DNA of 42,464 nucleotides. It comes from Gemmataceae bacterium (GTDB taxonomy: Bacteria > Planctomycetota > Planctomycetia > Gemmatales > Gemmataceae). How positions within the stretch are numbered: the first letter of the stretch is position 1; each line of letters starts with the position of its first letter. Below, piece after piece: positions 17,218-25,751 of the stretch. The stretch lies in assembly GCA_019752375.1 (NCBI GenBank), contig JAIEMG010000233.1, positions 1-42,464 on the forward strand, in the 5' to 3' direction. Both the position numbers and the translations under genes were made by a program. The notes below the pieces were generated by a model. The model saw nothing but the letters and a program-made list of their open reading frames with translations. It ran no database searches and was not told the origin of the DNA.

Positions 17218-18396
17218 CTATTGTTTTGCGTACAATTCGTTCGCTGCGGCGATGCCCGCTCCCGCCGTGATCTTCGCCCCCTGGCTCATCAAGCACTGCT
17301 CCAGGGCCGCCAGGAACAGCAGCACATTGCCGGGCCGCGAGCTGTACCCCATCAGGCCGACGCGCCAGACCTTGCCCTTGAAGTCGCCCAAACCGCCGCC
17401 AATCTCGATGCCGAACTCGCTCAGCAGCCGTTTGCGCACCGGCATGTCCTCAACGCCGGCCGGGATGCGAATCGCGTTCAGTTCCGGCAACTGGTGGTCT
17501 TCGACCGTGGCCAGCGACATGCCCAGTGCGGCCAGGCCCGCCTTGAGCGCCCGGTGATTGCGCATGTGCCGGGCGAAGCGCGGTTCCAGTCCCTCTTCAT
17601 GAACCAGCCGCAACGCCTCGCGCAGCGCGTAGACCATCGTAATCGGTGCGGTGTGATGATAGAAGCGCTCCTCGCCCCAGTAGCGCTGGACCATGTTCAT
17701 GTCCAGATACCAGCTCTGCACCTTCGTCTTGCGCTTGGTGAGCACCTCGACGGCGCGCGGACTGAACGACACCGGCGCCAGGCCCGGCGGGCAGCTCAGG
17801 CACTTCTGCGTGCCGCTGTAGACCGCGTCCACTCCCCAGGCGTCGATCTCCACCGGCACGCCGCCGAGCGACGTCACGGTGTCGATCAGCAGCAGCGTGT
17901 CGGTCTCGCGGCAGAGCTTGCCCAGCTCCGCCATCGGCTGCCAGGCGCCGGTTGACGTCTCGGCGTGGACGATGCCGAGCACCTTGGGGCGGACCTTCTG
18001 AAGCACGTCGCGGAGCTGGTTCATGTCGAACACGTCGCCCCAGGGACGTTCGACGGTCGTGACGACAGCGCCGGCGCGCTGGGCCACGTCGGTCATGCGC
18101 TGCCCGAACACACCGTTAACGCAGACCACCATCTTGTCGCCCGGCTCGATCAGGTTGACGACGACCGTCTCCATGCCCGCCGAACCGGTGCCGCTGACGG
18201 GGAACGTCAACTGGTTCTTCGTCCGGAAGGCCTGCCGAAGCATTTCCTGCGTCTCGTTCATGATGACGAGGAATTCCGGATCGAGGTGGCCGAGCAGCGG
18301 CGTGCTCATGGCGCGCAGCACGCGCGGATGCACATCGCTTGGCCCTGGGCCAAGGAGGATTCGGGCAGACGGGGTCAATTCACCGGGGATGGACAC
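17218..18396 (-). CDS. Class V aminotransferase, alanine/serine-glyoxylate type
   Basis: A 392-residue PLP enzyme. The N-terminus [20 protein letters not shown] is the family signature. [15 protein letters not shown] binds the cofactor, [12 protein letters not shown] and [14 protein letters not shown] follow, and [17 protein letters not shown] contains the Schiff-base Lys. The C-terminal [18 protein letters not shown] is also characteristic of alanine-glyoxylate/serine-pyruvate aminotransferases. It probably interconverts glyoxylate and glycine with alanine or serine as donor. The start is a GTG at 18396 with AGAGGAG 6 bases upstream, which removes 28 residues of a longer possible frame. Confidence 0.93.
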   Translation of the reverse strand: MSIPGELTPSARILLGPGPSDVHPRVLRAMSTPLLGHLDPEFLVIMNETQEMLRQAFRTKNQLTFPVSGTGSAGMETVVVNLIEPGDKMVVCVNGVFGQRMTDVAQRAGAVVTTVERPWGDVFDMNQLRDVLQKVRPKVLGIVHAETSTGAWQPMAELGKLCRETDTLLLIDTVTSLGGVPVEIDAWGVDAVYSGTQKCLSCPPGLAPVSFSPRAVEVLTKRKTKVQSWYLDMNMVQRYWGEERFYHHTAPITMVYALREALRLVHEEGLEPRFARHMRNHRALKAGLAALGMSLATVEDHQLPELNAIRIPAGVEDMPVRKRLLSEFGIEIGGGLGDFKGKVWRVGLMGYSSRPGNVLLFLAALEQCLMSQGAKITAGAGIAAANELYAKQ

Positions 18397-18460
18397 GGAA
18401 GGCTCCTCTCGCAAATCTCCAGCGCCTTGCGGAATGACAGATGAAGCCGAATCCCGAATG

Positions 18461-18565
18461 AAACGAACCACGGATTGCACGGATCACACGGATATATAGA
18501 GGCGGCACACACGCTGTGTACTCTTTTGATTTATCCGTGGCATCCGTGTGATCCGTGGTTCGTTT
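18461..18565. repeat. CACGGAT-family inverted repeat
   Basis: The left arm (about 18461-18495) and right arm (about 18531-18565) are near reverse complements. Both combine an AAACGAACCACGGAT-like outer block with tandem CACGGAT words. It lies between the isochorismatase-like gene and the class V aminotransferase. It differs in sequence word from the CGCGGAT element 1.3 kb away but has the same architecture. Confidence 0.8.
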
Positions 18566-18582
18566 GGAAAATTCGTCCCTTG

Positions 18583-19152
18583 TCAAGAAAGCATTTGCAT
18601 ACGCTGTTGAATCAGCTTGCTGATTTCCTTGAACTTCGGATGGTCGGCGCCGCCGGTCCACTCGAACACGGCCGTCTCCGCGGTGACGATGATCGCTCCC
18701 GCGCGTTCCATGCGCCGCAGGGCGTACTCCTGGTCGATGGGGAATCGGCTGCCCACCGCATCGGCGGCGATGTAGACGCGCACGTCGCGGGCCAACAGGT
18801 CCAGGGCCGTTTGCTGCACGCAGACGTGCGCTTCAATCCCTGCCAGCAGCACCTTGGGCCGTGCGTCGCGCCGAAACGTGTCGAGCACGGCGGGAATGGC
18901 GCAGCAGCTGAACGCGACCTTGTCTGGGCGGTCCGACAACTTGACGGCCAGCTCCGCCACGGTGGGGCCGAGTCCCTTGGGATACTGTTCCGTCGCCACC
19001 ACGGGTAAACCGAGCAGGCGGGCGCCGTCGATCAAGAGCGCGATGTTGCGCGTGAGCGCTGCGGCATTGGGAATCTTGGCCATCAGCTTTTCTTGCACGT
19101 CGATCACCAGGAGTCCGGTGTCGCCGGCGGTCATTTGCGTCGGATGGTGCAT
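18583..19152 (-). CDS. Isochorismatase-family cysteine hydrolase
   Basis: A 189-residue protein of the isochorismatase-like fold. The catalytic triad is visible as Asp in LLVIDVQEK, Lys in TEQYPKGLGPTV and Cys in LAGIEAHVCVQQTALDLL. Family members hydrolyse isochorismate, nicotinamide, N-carbamoyl compounds or other amides; this one resembles the YcaC-like subgroup with unknown substrate. No siderophore or nicotinamide genes are close. The length is normal. The start lacks a clear Shine-Dalgarno; an internal ATG six codons later is an alternative. Confidence 0.88.
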   Translation of the reverse strand: MHHPTQMTAGDTGLLVIDVQEKLMAKIPNAAALTRNIALLIDGARLLGLPVVATEQYPKGLGPTVAELAVKLSDRPDKVAFSCCAIPAVLDTFRRDARPKVLLAGIEAHVCVQQTALDLLARDVRVYIAADAVGSRFPIDQEYALRRMERAGAIIVTAETAVFEWTGGADHPKFKEISKLIQQRMQMLS

Positions 19153-19196
19153 GGGGGTACCCGTCGCGGAGAGAGGGACCTGATCCTGCTGGGATG

Positions 19197-21506
19197 CTAT
19201 TCGACGCGCGGGTGCTTTTCAACGGCGGACGTCCCCTGTTCCAGCCGATTGATCTTCCTCTCGATGGTCGTTCGCTCCACGGGGTCTAGCCGCCGATGGG
19301 CGTAGCGCACCTGGTAGTAGAGTGCGGTCACCTCGCGAGGAATGTCCGCCAGGTCGCCTTTGCCGCACAGGTGGAGGCCCACCCGTTCGGCAAACTCGCG
19401 CGGCGTTTGCGCAGCGTCCGGACGGAGTGGATATCGCTGCGCCAGCACGCCCAGAAAACGGCCGTAGAACGCCAGGTCGCCGGCGAAACTGAGTCGGGGC
19501 CATGTTTCCGCGCTTCGGGGTCGACGCGCTAGCCACCAGACCACGGCGCCTGCCGCGATCGTCAACCCGCCGCCTAGCCAGGGCCACAAGGCAGACGTTC
19601 CCCAGTGGTCGAGCTTCCAGTTCGCCAGCGACCGGGAGTGCTCGGTCAAGCCCATGCGGTTCCACATTTCCAGGGCGGTCACTTCCTGCTGTTCCGCATT
19701 GTAATCGACGACGAAGTTGCGCCAGAAGCTGCCGCCGGCCGCATTCATGCGAACCCATCGCGACCAGAAGCCCGCGGAGCTACCCGCGTCCTCACCAGCG
19801 GTGGGATCGAGGCTCAGCCAGCAGTCTTCCGGCTCGCCGGTCACGCCCGGGCGCTTCACGAGCACCTCGACCCAGCTGTGGGCCTGGTTGTTGCGTACCA
19901 CATAGGTGCCGTCGCCCTTCCCCTCCGTGCCGCGGAACCCCAGTACCAGCCGGGCGGGAATGCCCTGTGAACGCAGCATCAACGCCAGGCTGGATGCGAA
20001 GCGCTCGCAGTGCCCCTGCTTGACGTTGCAGAGAAAGTCGTAGATCGGATCGGCTGAAGCATCATCGCGCGTCAGCTCCAGTGTGTAGCTGTACTCGCCA
20101 GAGGTGGCGAGGAACGCTTCCAAGGCCCGCGCGACCTTTTCGTGGTTTTCCGGCAGCAACACGCCCTCGACGTCGGTCCGAATATCGGTCAGGGTCAACT
20201 TTCGGCGCGACACCAGCGTGCGCAGCAAATCACGCGTCCATGCCTGAACTTCCGGCACGGGCGGTTCCTCGTCAAGTAAGCGGTCGGCGGTGTCGTCGCC
20301 AGGAAGGCGAGTGTTGACGTCCGCTTCATACGGCGGAGCGCAGACTTGCCGATACGAGCATTTCTGAGTGCGAGCCAGCGGCGGCAGCACCCCGGTGCTG
20401 AGCGGCCAGGCCGGCGGGGTCGGACCGCTCAGGAACACCACGGGCAGGCGCGGGTCATGGTCGGTCACCAGCACGGGTTCGGCCAGGATCAGCCGTCGCG
20501 CCTGACGATTGGGAAACGTGAATGTGAGGAAGAATTGCCGCGGGCCGAGGTCGGGCAATGCCTGGTTGCGCTGCACCGGAGGCGGCGGCGCGTCAATGGC
20601 ACCAGGCTGGCCCCCGCCGCGATTGAACCAGCGGCCACGCTCGTAGTGATTGAGTGTGAACGATCGCCAGCGCTGGTCCGTCGACAGGTCGAGCTTGGCA
20701 TTGCCCTTGGCGTCTTCCGCGGCAACTTCGAACGCGACCGATGAGTTGAGACGGACGGTGCCCGTGCGGTTCAGGTCAATGACCGCATCGCCCATACCCA
20801 TCGAATACTGGTTATTACGCGGAGAGACGCCATCCCATTGCATCGTCCCGGCACGCGGCGTCAGGATGAACAGCGCAAACGCCAGGCCGACGATCAGCAG
20901 ACAGCGCCGGGCTGCCTGGGCCGTTCCCAGCCAGCCCCACGGCACCCTCCGGTCCGCCGTTGGGTGGCTCGTTGGTTTCTCCTGTGCACAGGCGAGCTGG
21001 CCCGCGTGCAGGTAGAACAGCGCCAGGCTCCACAGGACGCAAACCAGGAAGGCAAGCAGCAAGAGTCCGAACGGAAAGTCGTTATCCAGGGCACATGCCA
21101 GGGCCACGGCGACGAAGGCCATGCCGAACAGGAACCAATAGTCCGCCGCACCCTTGGGGCGGAAGAGCTTGGCCAGCATCAGGATGATAAGCAGGAAACC
21201 CAGGTGCGGCAGCAAGCGCACCCAAAGTAATGTTCCGTCCGCTGCTGGTCCGCCCGGCGCTTCGACCATGCGCAGGAACGTCCAGACCGCCACACAGGCC
21301 GCGATGATGCCCGCGACGGCGTTGGCCCACGCCACCGACATCGCCCAGCGGCCCTCCGAGAGGTAGCCCGCGACCAGGGCAACGGCGATGGGCAGCGTCA
21401 GCAGCGCCATCTCCGGGAGCACCGGGTTCTCGGCATAGGCCAGGCACGCGCACGCGAGTCCCAGCGTGAGATAGAAGCTCAGGCGAAAGGCGCTCTCAAG
21501 CGTCAT
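19197..21506 (-). CDS. Membrane transglutaminase-like protein (TgpA type)
   Basis: About 769 residues. The first 220 contain several hydrophobic membrane segments (the DUF3488 region), then an extracytoplasmic linker, a transglutaminase core and a last membrane helix (LGGGLTIAAGAVVWWLARR) with a DUF4129-like tail. The core shows the triad: Cys in NVKQGHCERFASSLALMLR, His in NNQAHSWVEVLV and Asp in CWLSLDPTAGED. It resembles TgpA-type proteins, which always follow moxR and DUF58 genes. The function is poorly defined; protein cross-linking or cleavage outside the cytoplasm has been proposed. Its ATG lies inside the end of the DUF58 gene, consistent with coupling. Confidence 0.92.
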   Translation of the reverse strand: MTLESAFRLSFYLTLGLACACLAYAENPVLPEMALLTLPIAVALVAGYLSEGRWAMSVAWANAVAGIIAACVAVWTFLRMVEAPGGPAADGTLLWVRLLPHLGFLLIILMLAKLFRPKGAADYWFLFGMAFVAVALACALDNDFPFGLLLLAFLVCVLWSLALFYLHAGQLACAQEKPTSHPTADRRVPWGWLGTAQAARRCLLIVGLAFALFILTPRAGTMQWDGVSPRNNQYSMGMGDAVIDLNRTGTVRLNSSVAFEVAAEDAKGNAKLDLSTDQRWRSFTLNHYERGRWFNRGGGQPGAIDAPPPPVQRNQALPDLGPRQFFLTFTFPNRQARRLILAEPVLVTDHDPRLPVVFLSGPTPPAWPLSTGVLPPLARTQKCSYRQVCAPPYEADVNTRLPGDDTADRLLDEEPPVPEVQAWTRDLLRTLVSRRKLTLTDIRTDVEGVLLPENHEKVARALEAFLATSGEYSYTLELTRDDASADPIYDFLCNVKQGHCERFASSLALMLRSQGIPARLVLGFRGTEGKGDGTYVVRNNQAHSWVEVLVKRPGVTGEPEDCWLSLDPTAGEDAGSSAGFWSRWVRMNAAGGSFWRNFVVDYNAEQQEVTALEMWNRMGLTEHSRSLANWKLDHWGTSALWPWLGGGLTIAAGAVVWWLARRPRSAETWPRLSFAGDLAFYGRFLGVLAQRYPLRPDAAQTPREFAERVGLHLCGKGDLADIPREVTALYYQVRYAHRRLDPVERTTIERKINRLEQGTSAVEKHPRVE

Positions 21507-22743
21507 GTCCCGACGGCCTTTCGTAGAAGTCCACATCGGCGAGCTGCGCCGCCGTCAGGCACGAAACCGGCCGGCGCAGTTGTGCCATCAGCAAATCGCC
21601 CAGCTCCATCGAGCGCGTGCTCAGCGCCAGGATCGGTCCCGGCGGCAGCGTCATGGCGTGGAGTCGCTTCAGCAGCGGGCCGATGCCCGGACGCGTCTCA
21701 CCCTGCTGCACGGCCAGACATTCCAGCATGCGCACCGCCAGCTCGCGACTGGTGACGCCCTCCAATACTAACGGATTCGGCCCCGCGACGGCCAACACCA
21801 AACGGTCGCCTTTCTGCCGACACCACTCCCAGCAGATTGTCGCGGCCACGTGGACCACCTGATCGAGCAGAAAGTGCGGATCGCGCACCCACGGCGCTGC
21901 CTCTTCTCCCAGGTTCGGCATCTCCGCGCCGACCCAGAGATCGAGGACTACCACCAGGTTGTCGGTCAGGGCGTTCTCGTACTCGCGCACCATCAGCTCA
22001 CCGCGCCGGGCGGAGGTGCGCCAGTGAATCCCGCGTGGACTGTCGCCGCTCCGATACGGACGCAAGCCGTGAAACTCCGCATGCGCCGTCGGCAGTGCCA
22101 GCGGCAGGTTGCGCTGCCGTTCGGTCTGGGGGACCGTGCAGGTCAGGAAACGACGCAGCCGGCCGCGGTGCAGGCGGCCCAGGCGGGGCAACACGATCAG
22201 GTCTTCTGGCAGCGTCAAGCGAACGCTGCGCTGGGCCAGGCCAAAAGGGTAGCCGCTGATCGCCGTGAGCGGCTGCCAGTCGTAGCGGCCACGCCGTGGC
22301 AGGGTCAATTCCTGCGCGAAGCGCACCGATTCGCCCGCGCCAAGACGGACCAGGAACCAGTCGGCATCGTGCTCCTTGCCGACGTCTTCGATCCAGAAGC
22401 CGAACATGGCGCGGTGCGGATTGAAGATGTCAATGAGGACCGGGAACGGGGTTTGAGCGAAGACGATGCCGTCGATACGGCGCCTCGCTTCGAGCCGACG
22501 CAGCCGGCGTCCCGCCAGCGCGAAGTTGATGCCCCACGCCATCAGCATGAGGTACGAAAGCAGCAACAGCAGGTTGATGCTCTTCATCCAGCCGATGGCC
22601 ATCAGGCCCACGACGGCCATCAGCCAGTAGCGACCGGGCCGCGGAATGCGGAAGCCGTCGGACCACAGGGAATAAGAGAAAAGCGGTGGGTTGCTGGTGA
22701 TCGGAGGAAGCGGTGCAGCCCGCGGACTCGGCGCACCAGTCAT
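21496..22743 (-). CDS. DUF58-domain membrane protein
   Basis: A 415-residue protein. Two close hydrophobic segments (YWLMAVVGLMAIGW and LLLLLSYLMLMAWGINFAL) follow a short cytoplasmic tail. A beta-rich segment is next, then the DUF58 signature PYRSGDSPRGIHWRTSARRGEL followed by MVREYE, and then a VWA-like segment (LVVVLDLW). DUF58 proteins occur in moxR operons and are thought to act with the AAA ATPase in cell-envelope or metalloprotein assembly. It starts 9 bases after moxR and overlaps the transglutaminase gene by about 11 bases. Confidence 0.93.
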   Translation of the reverse strand: MTGAPSPRAAPLPPITSNPPLFSYSLWSDGFRIPRPGRYWLMAVVGLMAIGWMKSINLLLLLSYLMLMAWGINFALAGRRLRRLEARRRIDGIVFAQTPFPVLIDIFNPHRAMFGFWIEDVGKEHDADWFLVRLGAGESVRFAQELTLPRRGRYDWQPLTAISGYPFGLAQRSVRLTLPEDLIVLPRLGRLHRGRLRRFLTCTVPQTERQRNLPLALPTAHAEFHGLRPYRSGDSPRGIHWRTSARRGELMVREYENALTDNLVVVLDLWVGAEMPNLGEEAAPWVRDPHFLLDQVVHVAATICWEWCRQKGDRLVLAVAGPNPLVLEGVTSRELAVRMLECLAVQQGETRPGIGPLLKRLHAMTLPPGPILALSTRSMELGDLLMAQLRRPVSCLTAAQLADVDFYERPSGHDA

Positions 22744-22752
22744 GGCTTCACC

Positions 22753-23766
22753 TCACGCAGGTACGGGGGTCCGGCCAAGAATCTCGCCAAGGATGCCGGC
22801 AGCCGAGTCTCCGCGTTCCCCCTGGCGAAAATTCTTGGCCAGGATGCGATGCGTCAGCACCGGCAGCACCAGTCCCTTGATATCGTCCGGCACGACGTAA
22901 TCGCGGCCTTCGAGCACCGCGTGGGCCTGGGCGGCGCGGTAGAGCGACAACGCCGCTCGCGTGCTGGCGCCCAGGTAGACGTCCGCATGAGTCCGCGTCG
23001 CCGTCACGACGTCGAGAATGTAGTCGTTGAGGCTGCCGTCCATGCGGACCTGGCGGACCGCATGCTGAAGCTGGACCACGTCGCTCGCCGCCAGCACCGG
23101 GCGCAAGTGATCGACCGGCTCGCCGATACGATGCTGCGTGAGCACTTCCTTTTCGGCTGCACGGTCGGGATAACCGATGCGCACCCGGAGCAGAAAGCGA
23201 TCGAGCTGGCTTTCCGGCAGCGGGTAGGTGCCTTCGAACTCGTACGGATTCTGCGTGGCCACGACGAGGAAGGGCGGGCCCAGCGCGCGGGACTCCCCAT
23301 CCACGGAAACCTGTCGATCGCTCATCGCTTCCAGCAAGGCGCTCTGCGTCCGCGGCGTGGCCCGATTGATTTCGTCCGCAAGCACCACCTGAGCAAACAG
23401 CGGACCGGGCTTGAAGACGAACTCCCCACTCGGCTGATGATAGACGCTGGTGCCGATCAGGTCGCTGGGCAGCAGGTCCGGCGTGAATTGGATGCGGTGA
23501 AATGTGCAATCGAGGCTGCGGGCCAGCGCCTTGGCGAGCAGCGTCTTGCCGACGCCGGGCACGTCTTCGATAAGCAGGTGGCCTTCCGCCAAGAGCGTGA
23601 CCAGCGTTTGTTGAAGGACGTCCGGCTTGCCAAGGAGCACGCTGCCGAGGTTGGCGCGCAGACGCTGGATGAGCGCGGCCGACTCCGCCGCGGGTCGGGC
23701 ATGGTTCGCCTGCGCAACGACGTTGTTGGACCCCGCACCAGCGAGCGTTGAGCCATCGCCTGCCAT
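22753..23766 (-). CDS. MoxR-family AAA+ ATPase
   Basis: A 337-residue AAA+ protein. Walker A is seen in EDVPGVGKTLLAKALA and Walker B in VVLADEINRATPRTQSALLEAM. The family-specific block ATQNPYEFEGTYPLPE is followed by LDRFLLRV, and sensor residues and a C-terminal lid with DVYLGASTRAALSLYRAA follow. MoxR ATPases act as chaperone-like partners for VWA/DUF58 proteins. I use the ATG at 23766, with GAGGT just upstream; the longer frame to 23874 lacks family similarity. It is the first gene of a moxR-DUF58-transglutaminase operon. Confidence 0.94.
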   Translation of the reverse strand: MAGDGSTLAGAGSNNVVAQANHARPAAESAALIQRLRANLGSVLLGKPDVLQQTLVTLLAEGHLLIEDVPGVGKTLLAKALARSLDCTFHRIQFTPDLLPSDLIGTSVYHQPSGEFVFKPGPLFAQVVLADEINRATPRTQSALLEAMSDRQVSVDGESRALGPPFLVVATQNPYEFEGTYPLPESQLDRFLLRVRIGYPDRAAEKEVLTQHRIGEPVDHLRPVLAASDVVQLQHAVRQVRMDGSLNDYILDVVTATRTHADVYLGASTRAALSLYRAAQAHAVLEGRDYVVPDDIKGLVLPVLTHRILAKNFRQGERGDSAAGILGEILGRTPVPA

Positions 23767-23951
23767 GCTACCTCGATCACCGCCGCGGACCGCGCGGTCC
23801 CAGTGCCCCTTTCGTACCGTGATGACCGGGATATTATAGTTGGACGGCCGAGGAGATGCCAAAAGACAAATCACCGGCGGAAAGTGAATGGGAGCGCAGG
23901 CGATCTGATCACCCTACCACCCACGGCTTGGCGGGTGAGCCAGCCGGTGGT

Positions 23952-23994
23952 GGGGCCGGCTATTAGCCGGTCCGGCCGGCGGGAAGCCGGCCCC
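23952..23994. repeat. GC-rich inverted repeat upstream of moxR
   Basis: A 10-bp perfect repeat (23952-23961 with 23985-23994) with further CCGGCCGG palindromes inside. It is located in the 268-base gap between the kelch-like fragment and moxR, which otherwise shows no gene. Confidence 0.6.
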
Positions 23995-24034
23995 GCGCAC
24001 AATGCATTGGCGAAAGGGCCCTTGGCGAAGCGGG

Positions 24035-24286
24035 TCATTGCTTGAATCGATAGGCCCACGCCCGGTTGTTGTCCGTGAAGACGATCGCATTGTGCCTTTC
24101 GTCGTACGCGGATGGCATGTTGTCGAGGAAGCGCGGGCCTTCCTTGGTGTCCACCAGCTTCGGTGACAGTTTCTCCCAGCGGTTGTCCTGGACGTGGTAG
24201 GCCCACAGGTCGTTGCGCCAGCCCTCATTCCAGCTGACGAGCATCGTCAGGATGACAAGCATTCGCTTGATGGGCAGTTCCTTCAA
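24035..24286 (-). pseudogene. Kelch/galactose-oxidase-like 3' fragment
   Basis: An 83-residue frame. After about 18 residues its sequence (NDLWAYHVQDNRWEKLSP...) shows the W-x-Y/W-x-x-L spacing of a kelch blade, and the end (DERHNAIVFTDNNRAWAYRFK) resembles a last propeller strand. It begins with a TTG that overlaps the aminotransferase stop. I read it as the surviving 3' end of a larger propeller gene, although a short expressed protein cannot be excluded. Confidence 0.45.
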
Positions 24287-25572
24287 GCGGTAGGCATTTT
24301 GCTCAAAGCCAGTTCCAGCACGTCGGCCACGCGGTCACACTCAGCGGGCGTGATAGACAGCGGAGGCTGAATCCGCAGTACGTTGCCGAGCAGTCCGCCG
24401 ACGCCAACGAGCACGCCTTGCTCGCGCAGTTTTGCACGCAGCGCCTTCGTCTCGGCCGCGGCAGGCTCCTTGCCCTTGCGGTCGCGCACCAGCTCCAGCC
24501 CAATCATCAGACCGCGGCCGCGCACGTCGCCGATGATGGGGTGCTTCTCTTGCAACAAACGCAGGCGGGCCATCAGCTGCTCGCCGCGGAGTGCCGCGTT
24601 CTCAACCAACTTTTCTTCCTGAATCACGGCGATGTTGGCGAGTGCGGCGGCACACGAAATCGGGTTGCCGCCGAACGTGGACAGGTGATCGCCGGGCTTC
24701 ATGGCGTCGGACACCGGCTCGCGGGCCGTGAACGCTCCCAGCGGGAAGCCGCTGGCGATGCCCTTCGCCATGCTCAGGATGTCCGGCTGCACGCCTTCCG
24801 AATACTCGCAGGCGAACATCTTGCCGGTGCGGCCAAAGCCGGTCTGTACCTCGTCCACAATCAGCAGCGCCCCGGCATCGTGAAAAATGCGGGCAGCGAT
24901 GGACAGGTACTCGGCCGGCGGCGTCAGGATGCCGCCCTCGCCCAGGACCGGCTCGATGACAAATGCAGCCACGTCGCCCGACGTCTGCTGCGCGACCACA
25001 TCCTTGAGGGCGTGGGCACAGGCCACTTCACAAGATGGGTACTTCAATCCCAGCGGACAGCGATAACAATAGGGTGCTGGCCCGAACGCGACGCCGGACA
25101 TGTAGGGACCATTGTTGCGCTTGCGAGCACTGTTGCCCGTGATCGACAGCGTGCCGATGGTGCGGCCGTGAAAGCCGTAGCTGAGTGCGACGACTTCGCG
25201 TCGCCCCGTAGCCTGTTTCGCCAGGCGCATGGAGCCTTCAATCGCCTCGGCGCCGGAGTTGCCGAAGAAACTCTTCTTCAGATCGCCCGGCGTCACGTCG
25301 GCGAGCTTCTCGGCGAGCTGGCCGACAACGGGCACGTGATAGACGTAGGAACAGCAGTGGACGAGCTGCTCCATCTGCTCGCGCGCCGCGGCCAGGACGC
25401 GCGGGTGATTGTGTCCCGCATTGACGACCGAGATGCCGGAGAAGCAGTCGAGATAATCGCGGCCGTCCACGTCGGTTACCGTGCGACCGCGGGCGCTGGC
25501 GACGACCACGGGCTCGACGCCCTGCGCGACGACGGGGAGAACGTAGCGGGCGTATTGTTCTTTGGTGTCCAT
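24283..25572 (-). CDS. Class III aminotransferase, probably for beta- or omega-amino acids
   Basis: A 429-residue PLP enzyme of subgroup II/class III. FFGNSGAEAIEGSMRLAKQATG binds the phosphate, SYGFHGRTIGTLSITG follows, IVDEVQTGFGRTGKMF carries the cofactor Asp and ILSMAKGIASGFPLGAF the Schiff-base Lys. It resembles AGXT2/beta-alanine-pyruvate or GABA aminotransferases. The substrate is inferred from context: it lies downstream of mmsA under the same regulator, so it could convert beta-alanine or 3-aminoisobutyrate to the semialdehyde used by MmsA. Start ATG at 25572; the upstream frame extension lies in a repeat. Confidence 0.88.
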   Translation of the reverse strand: MDTKEQYARYVLPVVAQGVEPVVVASARGRTVTDVDGRDYLDCFSGISVVNAGHNHPRVLAAAREQMEQLVHCCSYVYHVPVVGQLAEKLADVTPGDLKKSFFGNSGAEAIEGSMRLAKQATGRREVVALSYGFHGRTIGTLSITGNSARKRNNGPYMSGVAFGPAPYCYRCPLGLKYPSCEVACAHALKDVVAQQTSGDVAAFVIEPVLGEGGILTPPAEYLSIAARIFHDAGALLIVDEVQTGFGRTGKMFACEYSEGVQPDILSMAKGIASGFPLGAFTAREPVSDAMKPGDHLSTFGGNPISCAAALANIAVIQEEKLVENAALRGEQLMARLRLLQEKHPIIGDVRGRGLMIGLELVRDRKGKEPAAAETKALRAKLREQGVLVGVGGLLGNVLRIQPPLSITPAECDRVADVLELALSKMPTA

Positions 25573-25605
25573 TACATTGTCTCGCTTGGTGATATCACAG
25601 AGCCC

Positions 25606-25748
25606 GGCGAGCCGGGAGCGTGAGCGACCGGAGTTCTTCAAGAATCGTACTATTGAAAGACACTGGTGAGCCAGAAGTGTGAGCGACCGGAAGTCTTCAA
25701 ACGGTCAGAAACTTGTAGAACTCCGGTCGCTCACGCTCCCGGCTCGCC
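25606..25748. repeat. Perfect 30-bp inverted repeat with an internal diverged copy
   Basis: Bases 25606-25635 are exactly complementary to 25719-25748. Between them, 25665-25700 is a diverged direct copy of the left arm. It fills the gap between mmsA and the class III aminotransferase, the two genes proposed to form one unit. Confidence 0.9.
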
Positions 25749-25751
25749 CAA

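Noticed and set aside
23767..23874. N-terminal extension of moxR
   Set aside because: The extra 36 residues have no similarity to MoxR proteins, and a GAGGT motif supports the later ATG.
25606..25748. Possible insertion sequence or CRISPR unit
   Set aside because: No transposase, no terminal duplications visible and no spacer-repeat periodicity; only inverted arms with one decayed copy.
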